A stretch of 64,000 nucleotides of DNA. Source: a bacterium. GTDB lineage: Bacteria; Bacteroidota; Bacteroidia; Bacteroidales; Muribaculaceae. The notes beneath the pieces were generated by a model, which did no database searches, had not been told where the DNA came from, and saw nothing but the letters and a program-made list of their open reading frames with translations. The stretch covers positions 167,370 through 231,369 of the forward strand of contig SFTJ01000001.1 of assembly GCA_004563195.1 (NCBI GenBank), written 5' to 3'. Position numbers and translations under genes: made by a program. Positions 55,607 to 63,431 of this stretch are shown piece after piece. How positions within the stretch are numbered: position 1 is the first letter of the stretch; the number at the start of each line of letters is the position of its first letter.

Positions 55607-56512
55607 ATGAGTACGATTAGATTATACACCAAGCAGCCGTTATCAATTGCAGACCAAATACAACTCCTCAAAGACAGAGGATTACTATTTAGCGATGAGA
55701 CATACGCTGCGAAATTTCTCAGCGAGGTTAGTTACTTTAGATTTGTTCAGTATCTGCGTCCGATGGAGGCAGATAAAGTTCTTCATACGTTCAAGCCTAA
55801 TAGTAGTTTTGAAGACGCTTTGAAACTCTATAATTTCGATACTCAATTACGAATACTTATGTTTGAGGCAATCCAAGAAATTGAGATTGCGCTTCGCACG
55901 AAAGTAAACCACGAGTTCTCTATGCAGCATGGTGCATTCTGGTTCTATGATACAAGTTTGGCTGATGACGAGCATAAGTATATCGAGAATATGAATGCCA
56001 TTGATCGAGAATTGCAGCGTAGCAGGGAGGACTTTATCAAGGAGCATAAGCAGAGATACGACAAGCCAGCGTTCCCTCCTTCATGGAAGACTCTGGAACT
56101 GGTATCATTTGGAACTTTGTCAAAGTTATACTACAATTGCAATGACACTAAGACAAAGAAACGCATAGCGAGACAGTTCAATCTACCACAACATGAAGTT
56201 TTGGAGAGTTGGATGCGTAGCCTTACCGTCCTTAGGAACTGTTGCGCACATCATTCACGAATTTGGAACCGCCGTTTGACCAATGCTCCTCAATTAAGCG
56301 TACCATTACGCGGTGCATGGATTGACACAAGCGGCATAGATGGCAACAAACTTTACGCTATCACCTGTTGCATTATCTATTGGCTTTACTCAATTGGACG
56401 TAGCGACGCATTCAAAACAAAGCTAAAGACATTGATTACAACATACCCATCCGTCGATGTTACCGCCATGGGATTTCCAAGCAACTGGGATTCACAACCA
56501 TTATGGACATAA
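55607..56512 (+). CDS. Abi_2 / AbiD-AbiF family HEPN protein (abortive-infection-like)
   Basis: A 301-residue protein of the Abi_2 family: N-terminal KQPLSIADQIQLLKDRGLLF, SYFRFVQYLRPM, LYNFDTQLRILMFEAIQEIE and WKTLELVSFGTLSKLYYN in shorter pieces. Two HEPN RNase motifs (RxxxxH) are intact: R97-H102 (RTKVNH) and R210-H215 (RNCCAH). These proteins are toxins that stop phage growth, probably by cleaving RNA. The ATG at 55607 is used; a TTG nine bases upstream falls inside the leader's U-run. The gene is solitary, with its own promoter and structured leader, in a region of gene scraps next to an ICE. Confidence 0.87.
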   Translation: MSTIRLYTKQPLSIADQIQLLKDRGLLFSDETYAAKFLSEVSYFRFVQYLRPMEADKVLHTFKPNSSFEDALKLYNFDTQLRILMFEAIQEIEIALRTKVNHEFSMQHGAFWFYDTSLADDEHKYIENMNAIDRELQRSREDFIKEHKQRYDKPAFPPSWKTLELVSFGTLSKLYYNCNDTKTKKRIARQFNLPQHEVLESWMRSLTVLRNCCAHHSRIWNRRLTNAPQLSVPLRGAWIDTSGIDGNKLYAITCCIIYWLYSIGRSDAFKTKLKTLITTYPSVDVTAMGFPSNWDSQPLWT

Positions 56513-56915
56513 TCACGAAGAAACCGTCAATTCACAGTGTTAAAATCTGTAAATTGCCGTTTCGTCATATTTTAGCCCCATCACAACATTTGGGAAAGAT
56601 TTATCTCTGATGTTTCACTTTGGGAGCATTGTGGTATCAATGCATCAAAATCTCAAAATATTAACACTGATTATCAGTGCTTTATAAGGTTGGTTCTGGT
56701 TCAAGCGTGGAGCCAAGTCTGTCACCCGTTCCTCGTATCATGGCCTTTGCATTGCCCTGTCTATCGAAACCAGCCGAAAAACGAGTTTTCACCCGCTGAG
56801 AATTGAAAATCTAAGCAGAGCGTCTACGTTGAACAGAAAAATCACATCCTCCGACACTTCTCGCCATGAAAATTTTTGCTATTAACTGAATATCCCTAAT
56901 TACCGATTAAGACAC
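56513..56915. other. Non-coding stretch with a gene scrap, between Abi_2 and LysR
   Basis: About 400 bases. It contains a short hairpin CACTGA-TTA-TCAGTG (56665-56679) and a minus-strand coding remnant (56682-56810). I see no transposase, terminal inverted repeats or tRNA. Confidence 0.5.
56682..56810 (-). pseudogene. Small C-terminal coding remnant of unknown gene
   Basis: On the minus strand 42 codons after an in-frame stop read as protein-like sequence (NSQRVKTRFSAGFDRQGN, AKAMIRGTGDRLGSTLEP) and end in TAA. The small hairpin CACTGA-TAA-TCAGTG with T-rich sequence follows, as at a natural gene end. I do not recognise the family. Its position between defence and ICE genes suggests a leftover of a mobile element. 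Confidence 0.35.
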
Positions 56916-57815
56916 TTATATCCAATTATTTTGTAAGCGTTTTACAGCAATTGATTCGGTAAGAATGCGGATAAACTCTTGCATCGATTGTTTGCGATAT
57001 GTTTCTTTCAGTATATGAACACAACCCGACATTTGGTTGTCGTGAACATCGATTGGGACAGCCTTCACATCACTGAAATCATAAATAGAATCTTCAGCCA
57101 ACACGGTGACAAGGCTTGTCTGACGTACAAGTTTCAACAACGTGTTTACATCATTTAGTTCTATACGAATCTTAAACACATCGCAATCCGACACTATATT
57201 ATTAAAAGCATTACGGGCCTGCATACCTTTTGAAGGAAGAGCCAAATCGTATTTTTCAAGCTCGGATATTGATACTTTCTCTTTTGAGGCAAGCGGATGG
57301 TTCTTCCCTACTATCGCCGACAGTGTGTTCTGAAACAGAATATGCGACTCAACATTGGGAAAGGTCTGAATGGGTTTGAACGCAAGAACAAAATCAAGCT
57401 CGCGATTGGAAAGCAACTCCATCAACTCATTCATCTGCTTATATACGATATTTACCTTTATCTTCGGATACATTTTGATAAACGAAATCACGGATTCGGT
57501 GAGAATGGGGCTGAAAGAATGTGTGACCCCAATATTGAGCGTGCCCGTCAACAATTTCCGTAAATCATTAATCCTATCTACACAAGCTTCAGCATCTTGT
57601 ATAGTACGCAGAGCGAACGGAAGTATCACTTCTCCCGCCTCTGTCAACTGCAAAGAATGACTGTCGCGAATAAACAGTTGTGTCCCGAGTTCATCTTCCA
57701 AATGCTTTATTTGCTGCGAAAGCGAGCTTTGCGCAATGTTCAGACAAGAGGCTGCATGAGAAAAATTTCGAGTCTCTGCGGTCTTTACAAAATATCTTAA
57801 CTGTCTTAATTCCAT
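56916..57815 (-). CDS. LysR-family transcriptional regulator
   Basis: A 299-residue regulator: N-terminal winged helix (MELRQLRYFVKTAETRNFSH, IAQSSLSQQIKHLEDELG) and the effector domain (~90-295) with GTLNIGVTHSFSP, LSNRELDFVLAFKP and the P/L-rich DLALPSKGMQARNAF. It resembles CynR/CatM-like members. Its start is clear. A TAATTTTG box only eight bases upstream of the ATG (57823-57830) would give a nearly leaderless message and may be chance. No target gene lies divergent beside it: the flank is the ICE attachment region. Confidence 0.9.
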   Translation of the reverse strand: MELRQLRYFVKTAETRNFSHAASCLNIAQSSLSQQIKHLEDELGTQLFIRDSHSLQLTEAGEVILPFALRTIQDAEACVDRINDLRKLLTGTLNIGVTHSFSPILTESVISFIKMYPKIKVNIVYKQMNELMELLSNRELDFVLAFKPIQTFPNVESHILFQNTLSAIVGKNHPLASKEKVSISELEKYDLALPSKGMQARNAFNNIVSDCDVFKIRIELNDVNTLLKLVRQTSLVTVLAEDSIYDFSDVKAVPIDVHDNQMSGCVHILKETYRKQSMQEFIRILTESIAVKRLQNNWI

Positions 57816-57940
57816 AGGATTACAAAATTATAATTAGTGTCTTCTGAATTAAGTATATAAATGTACGCAATTTTAGTGAAAAATCAAAGAAATATAGTTT
57901 TTGAAACCTGAAAGTACATATAAAAAGTGTTTGAGAGAAG

Positions 57941-57980
57941 AATGAGGAAAGTTTACTGGTTATCAGTTACTTTCCTCATT
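57941..57980. repeat. Perfect 12-bp inverted repeat AATGAGGAAAGT
   Basis: AATGAGGAAAGT (57941-57952) and ACTTTCCTCATT (57969-57980) flank 16 bases. A further direct copy of AAGAATGAGGAA is at 58089-58100. TTTTGG follows, so it could also work as a terminator for transcripts entering from the left. Confidence 0.7.
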
Positions 57981-58230
57981 TTGGTTAAAAGTGACGAGGA
58001 CAGACGAAGACGGGAATACGACAAGATGAGACAGAGGAACGTTACCTATCCGTAACCTATACCCCAAATGGGGAATGTTGAGGTTCGGAAGAATGAGGAA
58101 GGTTACGAATTGAATTTGAATACTCTGATTTATAGAGAGTTACTGATGAGCAACGTAAGATTTTTGGTTACGAACCAAATTTGCCGTGTTCTGCCGTGAA
58201 ATGCGTAGCAAGAAAAGACTCTTCATGTAT

Positions 58231-58238
58231 TAATTTTG
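58231..58238 (+). promoter_or_regulatory. Integrase promoter -7 element TAATTTTG
   Basis: An exact TAnnTTTG match. An in-frame TTG at 58236 is part of this box, so the ATG at 58260 is the likelier start. No consensus -33 box is visible. Confidence 0.45.
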
Positions 58239-58259
58239 AACGCAAAAAAGAATGACGTT

Positions 58260-59531
58260 ATGAAGAGTACATTTTCAATTATCTTCTACCTCAAAAGACA
58301 GGTAGTAAAGAAAGATGGTACTGTTCCAGTTATGGGACGTATCACAGTGGACGGAACACAGGCGCAGTTCAGTTGCAAGACAACTGCCAATCCTGATTTG
58401 TGGGACACCAAGGGCGGACGCATGATAGGTAAGAGTATGCAGGCTTTGGAAGTGAACCGCAAATTGGACAAGATGCGTGTGAGTATCAGCAAGCATTATC
58501 AGGAGATTATGGACAGGGACAACTTCGTCACTGCCGACAAGGTGAAGAACGCCTTTCTTGGCTTGGAGTATCGTTGCCATACACTGATGAAAGTCTATTC
58601 TCAAAGCCGTGATGAAATGGAAAAGCAATATAAGGCTGGCATGAAATCTTTGAGTACATACACGAAGTATAGAATTGGGTGTGCCTATGTGGGCGAGTTC
58701 TTGCAGACGCATTACCATATGAAGGATATTGCTCTGAAAGAGTTATCGCTGCCTTTTATCACAGACTACGAGACTTTTCTCAGAACCGACAAGCACTTGA
58801 AGATAAACTCTGCGATGGTGTTTGTCCGCAATCTCCGTGCAATGGTATTCCGTGCCATAGATAATGAATGGCTCGTAAAAGACCCATTCAGACGATATGA
58901 GTACAAGGAAGAAGAGACCACAAGAGAGTTTCTGAGCAAAGAAGAGATTCATCTGTTGATGGAAACACCTATCACAAGAAAGAAGATGAGCATGGTGCGT
59001 GACTTGTTCCTGTTCTGTTGTTTTACAGGTCTCGCTTTCATTGATCTGTACAACTTGAAGGAAGAGAACATCAAGGAATTTTTCGATGAAGGTGAATGGA
59101 TCGTTATCCATCGACAGAAGACTGGAACGGAAGCCAACATCAAGTTGCTTGATTATCCCAAGCAAATTATGGAAAAATACCGTGGATTGTGTGAAGACGG
59201 CAGGGTGTTTCCAGTACCCAACTACCAAAGTTGTATGGATTCGCTCAAAAGACTGGGCAAAAAATGTGGTATTACCAAGCCGCTGTCCTGGCATGTCTCC
59301 CGTCATTCGTTCGCAACCTCGGTTTGCCTCTCCAACGGAGTCCCAATAGAAACCGTGAGTTCAATGCTTGGTCACAAGGACATAAAGACAACTCAGGTGT
59401 ATGCCAAGATTACCAAGGAGAAATTGAGCAAAGACGTGGAAAAGTTGTCTCAGCAAATAAATAACATTGAGGAATTCACGTTTGGAAATGTTTGCAACGA
59501 TAATACTAACACTATAAATGGTAGAGTATGA
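58260..59531 (+). CDS. int: Tyrosine recombinase / ICE integrase
   Basis: A 423-residue site-specific recombinase: N-terminal arm-binding part (TFSIIFYLKRQVVKKDGTVP), SAM-like core-binding domain (~110-200) and catalytic domain. Visible catalytic residues are WHVSRHSFAT (His-x-x-Arg), LGHKDIKTT and the nucleophile Tyr in TQVYAKI. Box I reads FTGLAFIDLYNL, with Ala where most tyrosine recombinases have the first Arg, a substitution seen in Bacteroidetes integrases of this kind. It starts after a GTTAC-rich att-like region and overlaps the next gene by four bases (ATGA). Confidence 0.92.
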   Translation: MKSTFSIIFYLKRQVVKKDGTVPVMGRITVDGTQAQFSCKTTANPDLWDTKGGRMIGKSMQALEVNRKLDKMRVSISKHYQEIMDRDNFVTADKVKNAFLGLEYRCHTLMKVYSQSRDEMEKQYKAGMKSLSTYTKYRIGCAYVGEFLQTHYHMKDIALKELSLPFITDYETFLRTDKHLKINSAMVFVRNLRAMVFRAIDNEWLVKDPFRRYEYKEEETTREFLSKEEIHLLMETPITRKKMSMVRDLFLFCCFTGLAFIDLYNLKEENIKEFFDEGEWIVIHRQKTGTEANIKLLDYPKQIMEKYRGLCEDGRVFPVPNYQSCMDSLKRLGKKCGITKPLSWHVSRHSFATSVCLSNGVPIETVSSMLGHKDIKTTQVYAKITKEKLSKDVEKLSQQINNIEEFTFGNVCNDNTNTINGRV

Positions 59532-59923
59532 AACGACAAGTGATAACAATACAAGAAGATATGGTCATCTACGCCCCACATCATGGTGAGGTGTGGATGA
59601 CAGTTTGGGAGATTGCCGAACTGTTGAATGTAACAGGGACAGCAGTGAAGAATACCATCAAGCGCATTTGGAAACAAAGTGTGCTGAAAGATTTCCAGCA
59701 TTCTCAATACATCAAACTTGAAAATGGATATTCTGCGCATGTCTATGATATGGAAGTGATTATCGCCATAGCACTTCAAATGGATACATACCAAGCCTTG
59801 TTGTTCAGACAAAGGTTTATCGGTAAGGTTGTGAACCGCAAGGATTGCCAAGCAGAGCAAGTAAAACACGAGCATCCGATGATTATTGTGATGAACGGAA
59901 CGATGCCAAGAGGTGCAAGTTAG
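59528..59923 (+). CDS. Small RhuM/HTH-like protein coupled to the integrase
   Basis: A 131-residue protein. Residues ~20-60 (VWMTVWEIAELLNVTGTAVKNTIKRIW) resemble the DNA-binding helix-turn-helix of RhuM-like and related phage proteins, followed by a region with HVYDMEVIIAIALQM and YQALLFRQRFIGKV. It overlaps the integrase stop by four bases, so it is translationally coupled and may assist or control recombination. A very strong terminator follows. Function unproven. Confidence 0.65.
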   Translation: MKRQVITIQEDMVIYAPHHGEVWMTVWEIAELLNVTGTAVKNTIKRIWKQSVLKDFQHSQYIKLENGYSAHVYDMEVIIAIALQMDTYQALLFRQRFIGKVVNRKDCQAEQVKHEHPMIIVMNGTMPRGAS

Positions 59924-59965
59924 AATCTCTCATCTTTTAATAAGATTCCTACACCTTTATAATAT

Positions 59966-60017
59966 AATAGCGTACAGGGGGAACGATTTTTGTCGTTGTA
60001 CCCTGTACGCTATTTTT
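59966..60017 (+). terminator. Very strong terminator of the integrase unit
   Basis: AATAGCGTACAGGG and CCCTGTACGCTATT form a perfect 14-bp stem (59966-59979 with 60001-60014). The loop contains an inner AACGA/TCGTT stem. A T-run follows. It also ends transcription from the converging minus-strand gene. Confidence 0.85.
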
Positions 60018-60029
60018 GTTTCGTCGCTA

Positions 60030-60365
60030 TTATGAAGCAGTACCCTCCCCTTGTGAAACAGTGCCGTCGATTATCGGCTTGCGGTAGTTACCAGTGAGAA
60101 GTGCTTGTATCTCGGATTCCGGATAGAGGGTTTTGCCACATAATATAATGTAGGGCAAGATGCCTTGCCTGCGATATTCCTGCAGGGTACGGCGACTAAG
60201 CTTCAGGAGCTCGGAGAGTTCCTTGTCGGTGAGGTATCGCTCCCCGTCCAAAGGTGGGCTGTAGGACTCGATGAATGAGGATAGCCAGTTGTTGGCTTTC
60301 TTCAAGGATTGCATGGCAGTGTCTATCGACTTGCTCTCATGCGTAAGAAGTTTGTTCATGTTCAT
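60030..60365 (-). CDS. Excisionase-like winged-helix protein (MerR_17 type)
   Basis: A 111-residue protein. The C-terminal half is a helix-turn-helix_17/excisionase domain: YLTDKELSELLKLSRRTLQEYRRQGILPYI (in pieces), KTLYPESEIQALL. The N-terminal half is helical. Such small proteins act as recombination directionality factors or repressors in Bacteroidetes ICEs. It is downstream of, and probably co-transcribed with, the similar gene at 60459-60746 on the minus strand. Confidence 0.75.
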   Translation of the reverse strand: MNMNKLLTHESKSIDTAMQSLKKANNWLSSFIESYSPPLDGERYLTDKELSELLKLSRRTLQEYRRQGILPYIILCGKTLYPESEIQALLTGNYRKPIIDGTVSQGEGTAS

Positions 60366-60407
60366 TGTTTACAATTTGGATTAAGTGGTGAATATAAAAT
60401 GTGTTGG

Positions 60408-60446
60408 CTCGCCCAGGGTGAAGTTTTCGGCTTTGCCTTGGGCGAG
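60408..60446. repeat. 11-bp hairpin between the two minus-strand excisionase-like genes
   Basis: CTCGCCCAGGG (60408-60418) pairs with CCTTGGGCGAG (60436-60446) with one G-U pair. TTTT follows on the plus strand, where no gene is known upstream. On the minus strand it lies between two genes and might attenuate the second. Confidence 0.55.
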
Positions 60447-60458
60447 TTTTGCTTTACG

Positions 60459-60746
60459 CTATACCGATTTGATTCTGGCGATAAGCGGAACGATGGCTTT
60501 GACCTCTTCGGGGCAGTAATAGAATTGGCGACCTATCTGGGTATGCCCCAAGAAACGGCGGTCACGAAGTTTTTGTAAGGTGCGCTGGCTGATGCGAAGT
60601 TGCTGGCAGACCTCATGACCTGTAAGCCATTTGTTCAGACGCTTGCCGTTAGCCTTATGCTTCAGCAACTCCACTTTCTTTACCAAGGCATCGTATCTTG
60701 CCATCATCAAGTCGAATGCCTTCTTTTCCATTGTTACTACTTCCAT
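60459..60746 (-). CDS. Excisionase-like winged-helix protein (MerR_17 type)
   Basis: A 95-residue protein with an N-terminal coiled helix (MARYDALVKKVELLKHKAN) and a C-terminal helix-turn-helix: WLTGHEVCQQLRISQRTLQ, RDRRFLGHTQIGRQFYY. It resembles the plus-strand proteins at 60988 and 61284 in size and layout, so the ICE end encodes divergent sets of related small regulators. The MEVVTMEKKAF start also parallels MEVITMESAAF of the gene at 60988, indicating common ancestry. Confidence 0.78.
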   Translation of the reverse strand: MEVVTMEKKAFDLMMARYDALVKKVELLKHKANGKRLNKWLTGHEVCQQLRISQRTLQKLRDRRFLGHTQIGRQFYYCPEEVKAIVPLIARIKSV

Positions 60747-60780
60747 ATTCTCTGTTTTATTGGTTCAACAAATTCGGGTG

Positions 60781-60788
60781 CAAAGTTA
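60781..60788 (-). promoter_or_regulatory. Promoter -7 element TAACTTTG for the minus-strand excisionase-like pair
   Basis: An exact TAnnTTTG match on the minus strand, about 35 bases before the ATG at 60746. It faces the opposing promoter at 60929 across a shared ~240-base region. Confidence 0.5.
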
Positions 60789-60928
60789 ATGTGTGTATGT
60801 TGAAAAACAATGAAAATGAATAACTGTGGCAGTGCTTTTCTGGGGTTTGCCGACCGCTTGGCAAGAAAAATCAAGAAAATTATACGTGGGTCATTAATGA
60901 GTTGTTAAACGGGTATTTCTCAAATGGT

Positions 60929-60936
60929 TAATTTTG
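60929..60936 (+). promoter_or_regulatory. Promoter -7 element TAATTTTG for the plus-strand excisionase-like operon
   Basis: An exact TAnnTTTG match about 52 bases before the ATG at 60988. An in-frame TTG at 60934 lies within it and is not the start. Confidence 0.45.
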
Positions 60937-60987
60937 CCGCCGAGAAATAAAAACAACGAATTATATAACATTTCAAACGGAATTAGA

Positions 60988-61287
60988 ATGGAAGTAATAA
61001 CAATGGAAAGTGCAGCCTTCAAAAAGCTGACAGAACAGTTGACAGAAATAGTCCAGTACGTGCGATTGGCAAAAATGGCATTTCAAGAGAACTTGACGGG
61101 TAAGGGAATGAAGCCGATGTTGACCAATGACGATGCAGCTAAGATGCTTGGTGTGAGCAAGCGCACCTTGCAGCGAATGCGCTCAGAGAACCGCATTGAT
61201 TTTATTAAAATTGGTAATCAATGCCGATACCAAGTTGAAGCCATTGAAAGAATGGTTGAGGAACGAACAATAGCAAAGGAAACATGA
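60988..61287 (+). CDS. Excisionase-like winged-helix protein
   Basis: A 99-residue protein: N-terminal helical part (MEVITMESAAFKKLTEQL) and a C-terminal helix-turn-helix (MLTNDDAAKMLGVSKRTLQR, RMRSENRIDFIKIGNQCRY). The ATG at 60988 is chosen because an upstream TTG is inside the promoter box and because MEVITME matches the start of the minus-strand homologue. Its stop overlaps the next start by four bases. It is probably a recombination directionality factor or regulator of the ICE. Confidence 0.78.
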   Translation: MEVITMESAAFKKLTEQLTEIVQYVRLAKMAFQENLTGKGMKPMLTNDDAAKMLGVSKRTLQRMRSENRIDFIKIGNQCRYQVEAIERMVEERTIAKET

Positions 61288-61643
61288 GCATGGAAGATGG
61301 AACATTGAGAAAACTGGAGTTATATCTCCATGACCTACACAAAAAGATAGACGGCATCTACGACATGCTGATGTTGAGACACGAACGAGAGACGGAGCAA
61401 AAAGGAAGTTCTGCCATCAATGAAAAATTGCTCGACAACCAAGATCTCTGCCTCTTATTTCAAATCTCCCCTCGTTCCCTTCAACGCTACCGCAGTCTGG
61501 GAGTGCTTCCCTACAAGCGTTTGGGGCAGAAAACCTACTACACGGAAGAGGATGTGATGCAGTTTGTAGAGAATAATGTCAAAGAATTCAAGAAAGAGAA
61601 TGTGGAGCATTACTTGACTCGCATTCATCAGAAATTCAAATAA
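61284..61643 (+). CDS. Excisionase-like winged-helix protein
   Basis: A 119-residue protein coupled to the previous gene by a 4-base overlap (ATGA). It has an N-terminal coiled coil (LRKLELYLHDLHKKIDGIYD) and a helix-turn-helix (LLDNQDLCLLFQISPRSLQR, RSLGVLPYKRLGQKTYY), then a helical tail. Same family as the neighbours. It is followed 31 bases later by the DUF4099/DUF3945 gene, so it may be in one operon with it. Confidence 0.78.
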   Translation: MSMEDGTLRKLELYLHDLHKKIDGIYDMLMLRHERETEQKGSSAINEKLLDNQDLCLLFQISPRSLQRYRSLGVLPYKRLGQKTYYTEEDVMQFVENNVKEFKKENVEHYLTRIHQKFK

Positions 61644-61674
61644 CAACAGTATTCACCATTAAAAATTTACAATT

Positions 61675-63333
61675 ATGGTACAAAAGAAAAAGAGTGATGA
61701 ACAGGACGTGCTGGTAGTCCGTGACGAGAAGACGGGCGAGATCAGCGTCGTCGCCGGACTCAGCAGAGACGGCACCCCGAAGCGAGCGCCCGCCAAGGCG
61801 GAGAACACGCCCGACTTCCTGCGTTTTGACCGCAACAGTGACTTGATGGACAGTTTCTTTAGAAACTTCTTCCGCCAGTGCAAAGAGCCAAGCCGATTCG
61901 GATTCTACCGCATAGCGGCAGACCAGGTGGAAAACCTGCTTGGCGTGATGAAGGAGTTACTGAAAGATCCGGAGGCTAACAAGGAGATTCTTTCCGCCCA
62001 CAAGGTTGACACCTCCAATTATGAGAAAGAGGCAAAGCAATCGGAAGGTCAGGCGAAAGAAACCGCATCATCGGACGATGCGTCCAAGACGCAAGCTAAC
62101 ACAGAAAAAGAGAATGTATCATCTGAACAAACCAACGAAAAAGAGAACGACATGGAACAGAAACCAGAACAGACCGCAACCGAACAGCAGGCACAGACCG
62201 CTCCGGGTGTAAAGCAGAACCTCATTAGTGGTAACGATGTGAACCTGCAGGAACTTGGTGCCAAATATGGCATAGACTTCAACAGTATGAATGAGAAGGA
62301 TATGAAAGCCCTGCTCAACTACGGCAAGACGGGGCTTGTGATTGTGAAGCCGACCTTCGGCGGTGAACAGATAGAGATACAGGCCCGTCTGTCATTCCGC
62401 AAGGACGATAACGACCAGTTGCAACTTGTGCCACATTTCGTGCGCAACGAGCCAAAACTCGATGTCGCTTACAAAGGCTATACCTTCACTCCAGAGGACA
62501 AGAAGAACCTGTTGCAGAACGGCAACCTCGGAAAGGTTGTGGATTTCCCCGACAAGAATACAGGTGAGCTGCGTCCTCATTTCATCAGTATCGACCGTCT
62601 CACCAATGAGATAGTTGACATCCCTACCAACAAGGTGCGCATACCCGATACCATCGGCAAGACACCTATTACCAAGGACGACAAGAGAGTACTCTACTCA
62701 GGTATTCCGCTTCGCAAGGAGATTGAGCTTGCCAACGGGCGCAAGTTTACACCGCTGCTGCAGGTGAATGTAGAACAGCGTGGCGTGGAGTTCGTGCCTG
62801 GCAGCACAAGACAGGCGCAAGGTCAGAAACAGAATGGAGACAAGAAGCAAACCGCTGACAAGCAGGAGCAGAAGGCAGAAGGTGATGCGGGCGGTCAGAA
62901 GAAGCAGCAAGATCCCAGCCACTGGCTCAATGAGGACGGGACCATCCGCCGACTCAACACCTATTTCAAGAAGGAACTGACCGAGCAGCAGAAGGACGAC
63001 TATGTGGCAGGCAAGACCATCGAGATCAAGGAAGTGCCCAACAAAAACGGCAGCGGTACCTATACCGCCTATGTGAAGTTCGATTTCGACAAGATGCAGC
63101 CACGTTCCTACCGCAACAATCCAGACCTCAAACAGGCGAAGGAACAGATTCCGACCAATGAGAACAAGGTACAAGTCGCCGTCAACGAGCAGGGCAAGAC
63201 CCATGAGGCGACCAAGCACACCAAGGATCCGCTGAGTCCGGGACAGTCTGCGCCAAAGAACGAAAAGCAGCAGAAGGAACAGAACGCCGAGGAACAGAAG
63301 CCAAAGAGAAAGGCAAGAAGCGTGAAGATGTAG
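61675..63333 (+). CDS. DUF4099/DUF3945 domain ICE protein
   Basis: A 552-residue soluble protein common next to topB in Bacteroidetes ICEs. It has an N-terminal conserved block (VLVVRDEKTGEISVVAGL, FLRFDRNSDLMDSFFRNFF), a Gln/Glu-rich linker (~115-175), a DUF4099-like block (LISGNDVNLQELGAKYGIDF), and DUF3945-like blocks (VPHFVRNEPKLDVAYKGYTF, SGIPLRKEIELANGRKFTPL). Further low-complexity Gln/Lys linkers occur (~385-415 and ~505-552). Its biochemical role is unknown; association with TopB suggests DNA processing in transfer. Confidence 0.85.
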   Translation: MVQKKKSDEQDVLVVRDEKTGEISVVAGLSRDGTPKRAPAKAENTPDFLRFDRNSDLMDSFFRNFFRQCKEPSRFGFYRIAADQVENLLGVMKELLKDPEANKEILSAHKVDTSNYEKEAKQSEGQAKETASSDDASKTQANTEKENVSSEQTNEKENDMEQKPEQTATEQQAQTAPGVKQNLISGNDVNLQELGAKYGIDFNSMNEKDMKALLNYGKTGLVIVKPTFGGEQIEIQARLSFRKDDNDQLQLVPHFVRNEPKLDVAYKGYTFTPEDKKNLLQNGNLGKVVDFPDKNTGELRPHFISIDRLTNEIVDIPTNKVRIPDTIGKTPITKDDKRVLYSGIPLRKEIELANGRKFTPLLQVNVEQRGVEFVPGSTRQAQGQKQNGDKKQTADKQEQKAEGDAGGQKKQQDPSHWLNEDGTIRRLNTYFKKELTEQQKDDYVAGKTIEIKEVPNKNGSGTYTAYVKFDFDKMQPRSYRNNPDLKQAKEQIPTNENKVQVAVNEQGKTHEATKHTKDPLSPGQSAPKNEKQQKEQNAEEQKPKRKARSVKM

Positions 63334-63431
63334 TTGCCGCCACTTGATCCACAGAGTTAATCATCCATTATAACAACCGACATCTGCGACCGTCTATCCC
63401 ACGGTTGCGGATGTCACAAAAACAACAGACA

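Larger units (their letters stand above)
57831..58259. other. Repeat-rich putative attachment/arm-site region of the ICE
   Basis: About 430 non-coding bases between LysR and the integrase. The motif AATGAGGAARGTTAC occurs three times: 57941 (direct), 57980 (inverted) and 58092 (direct). GTTAC or its complement occurs at least seven times, near 57966, 58040, 58051, 58102, 58139, 58154 and 58167. A CCCC-AAAT-GGGG hairpin is at about 58062-58073. Such arrays fit arm-type sites for a tyrosine recombinase and excisionases. The exact crossover (att core) cannot be placed without the other ICE end. Confidence 0.5.

Noticed and set aside
57823..57830. TAATTTTG box right before the LysR start
   Set aside because: Would leave almost no leader and has no -33 box; may be chance, so not annotated as a promoter.
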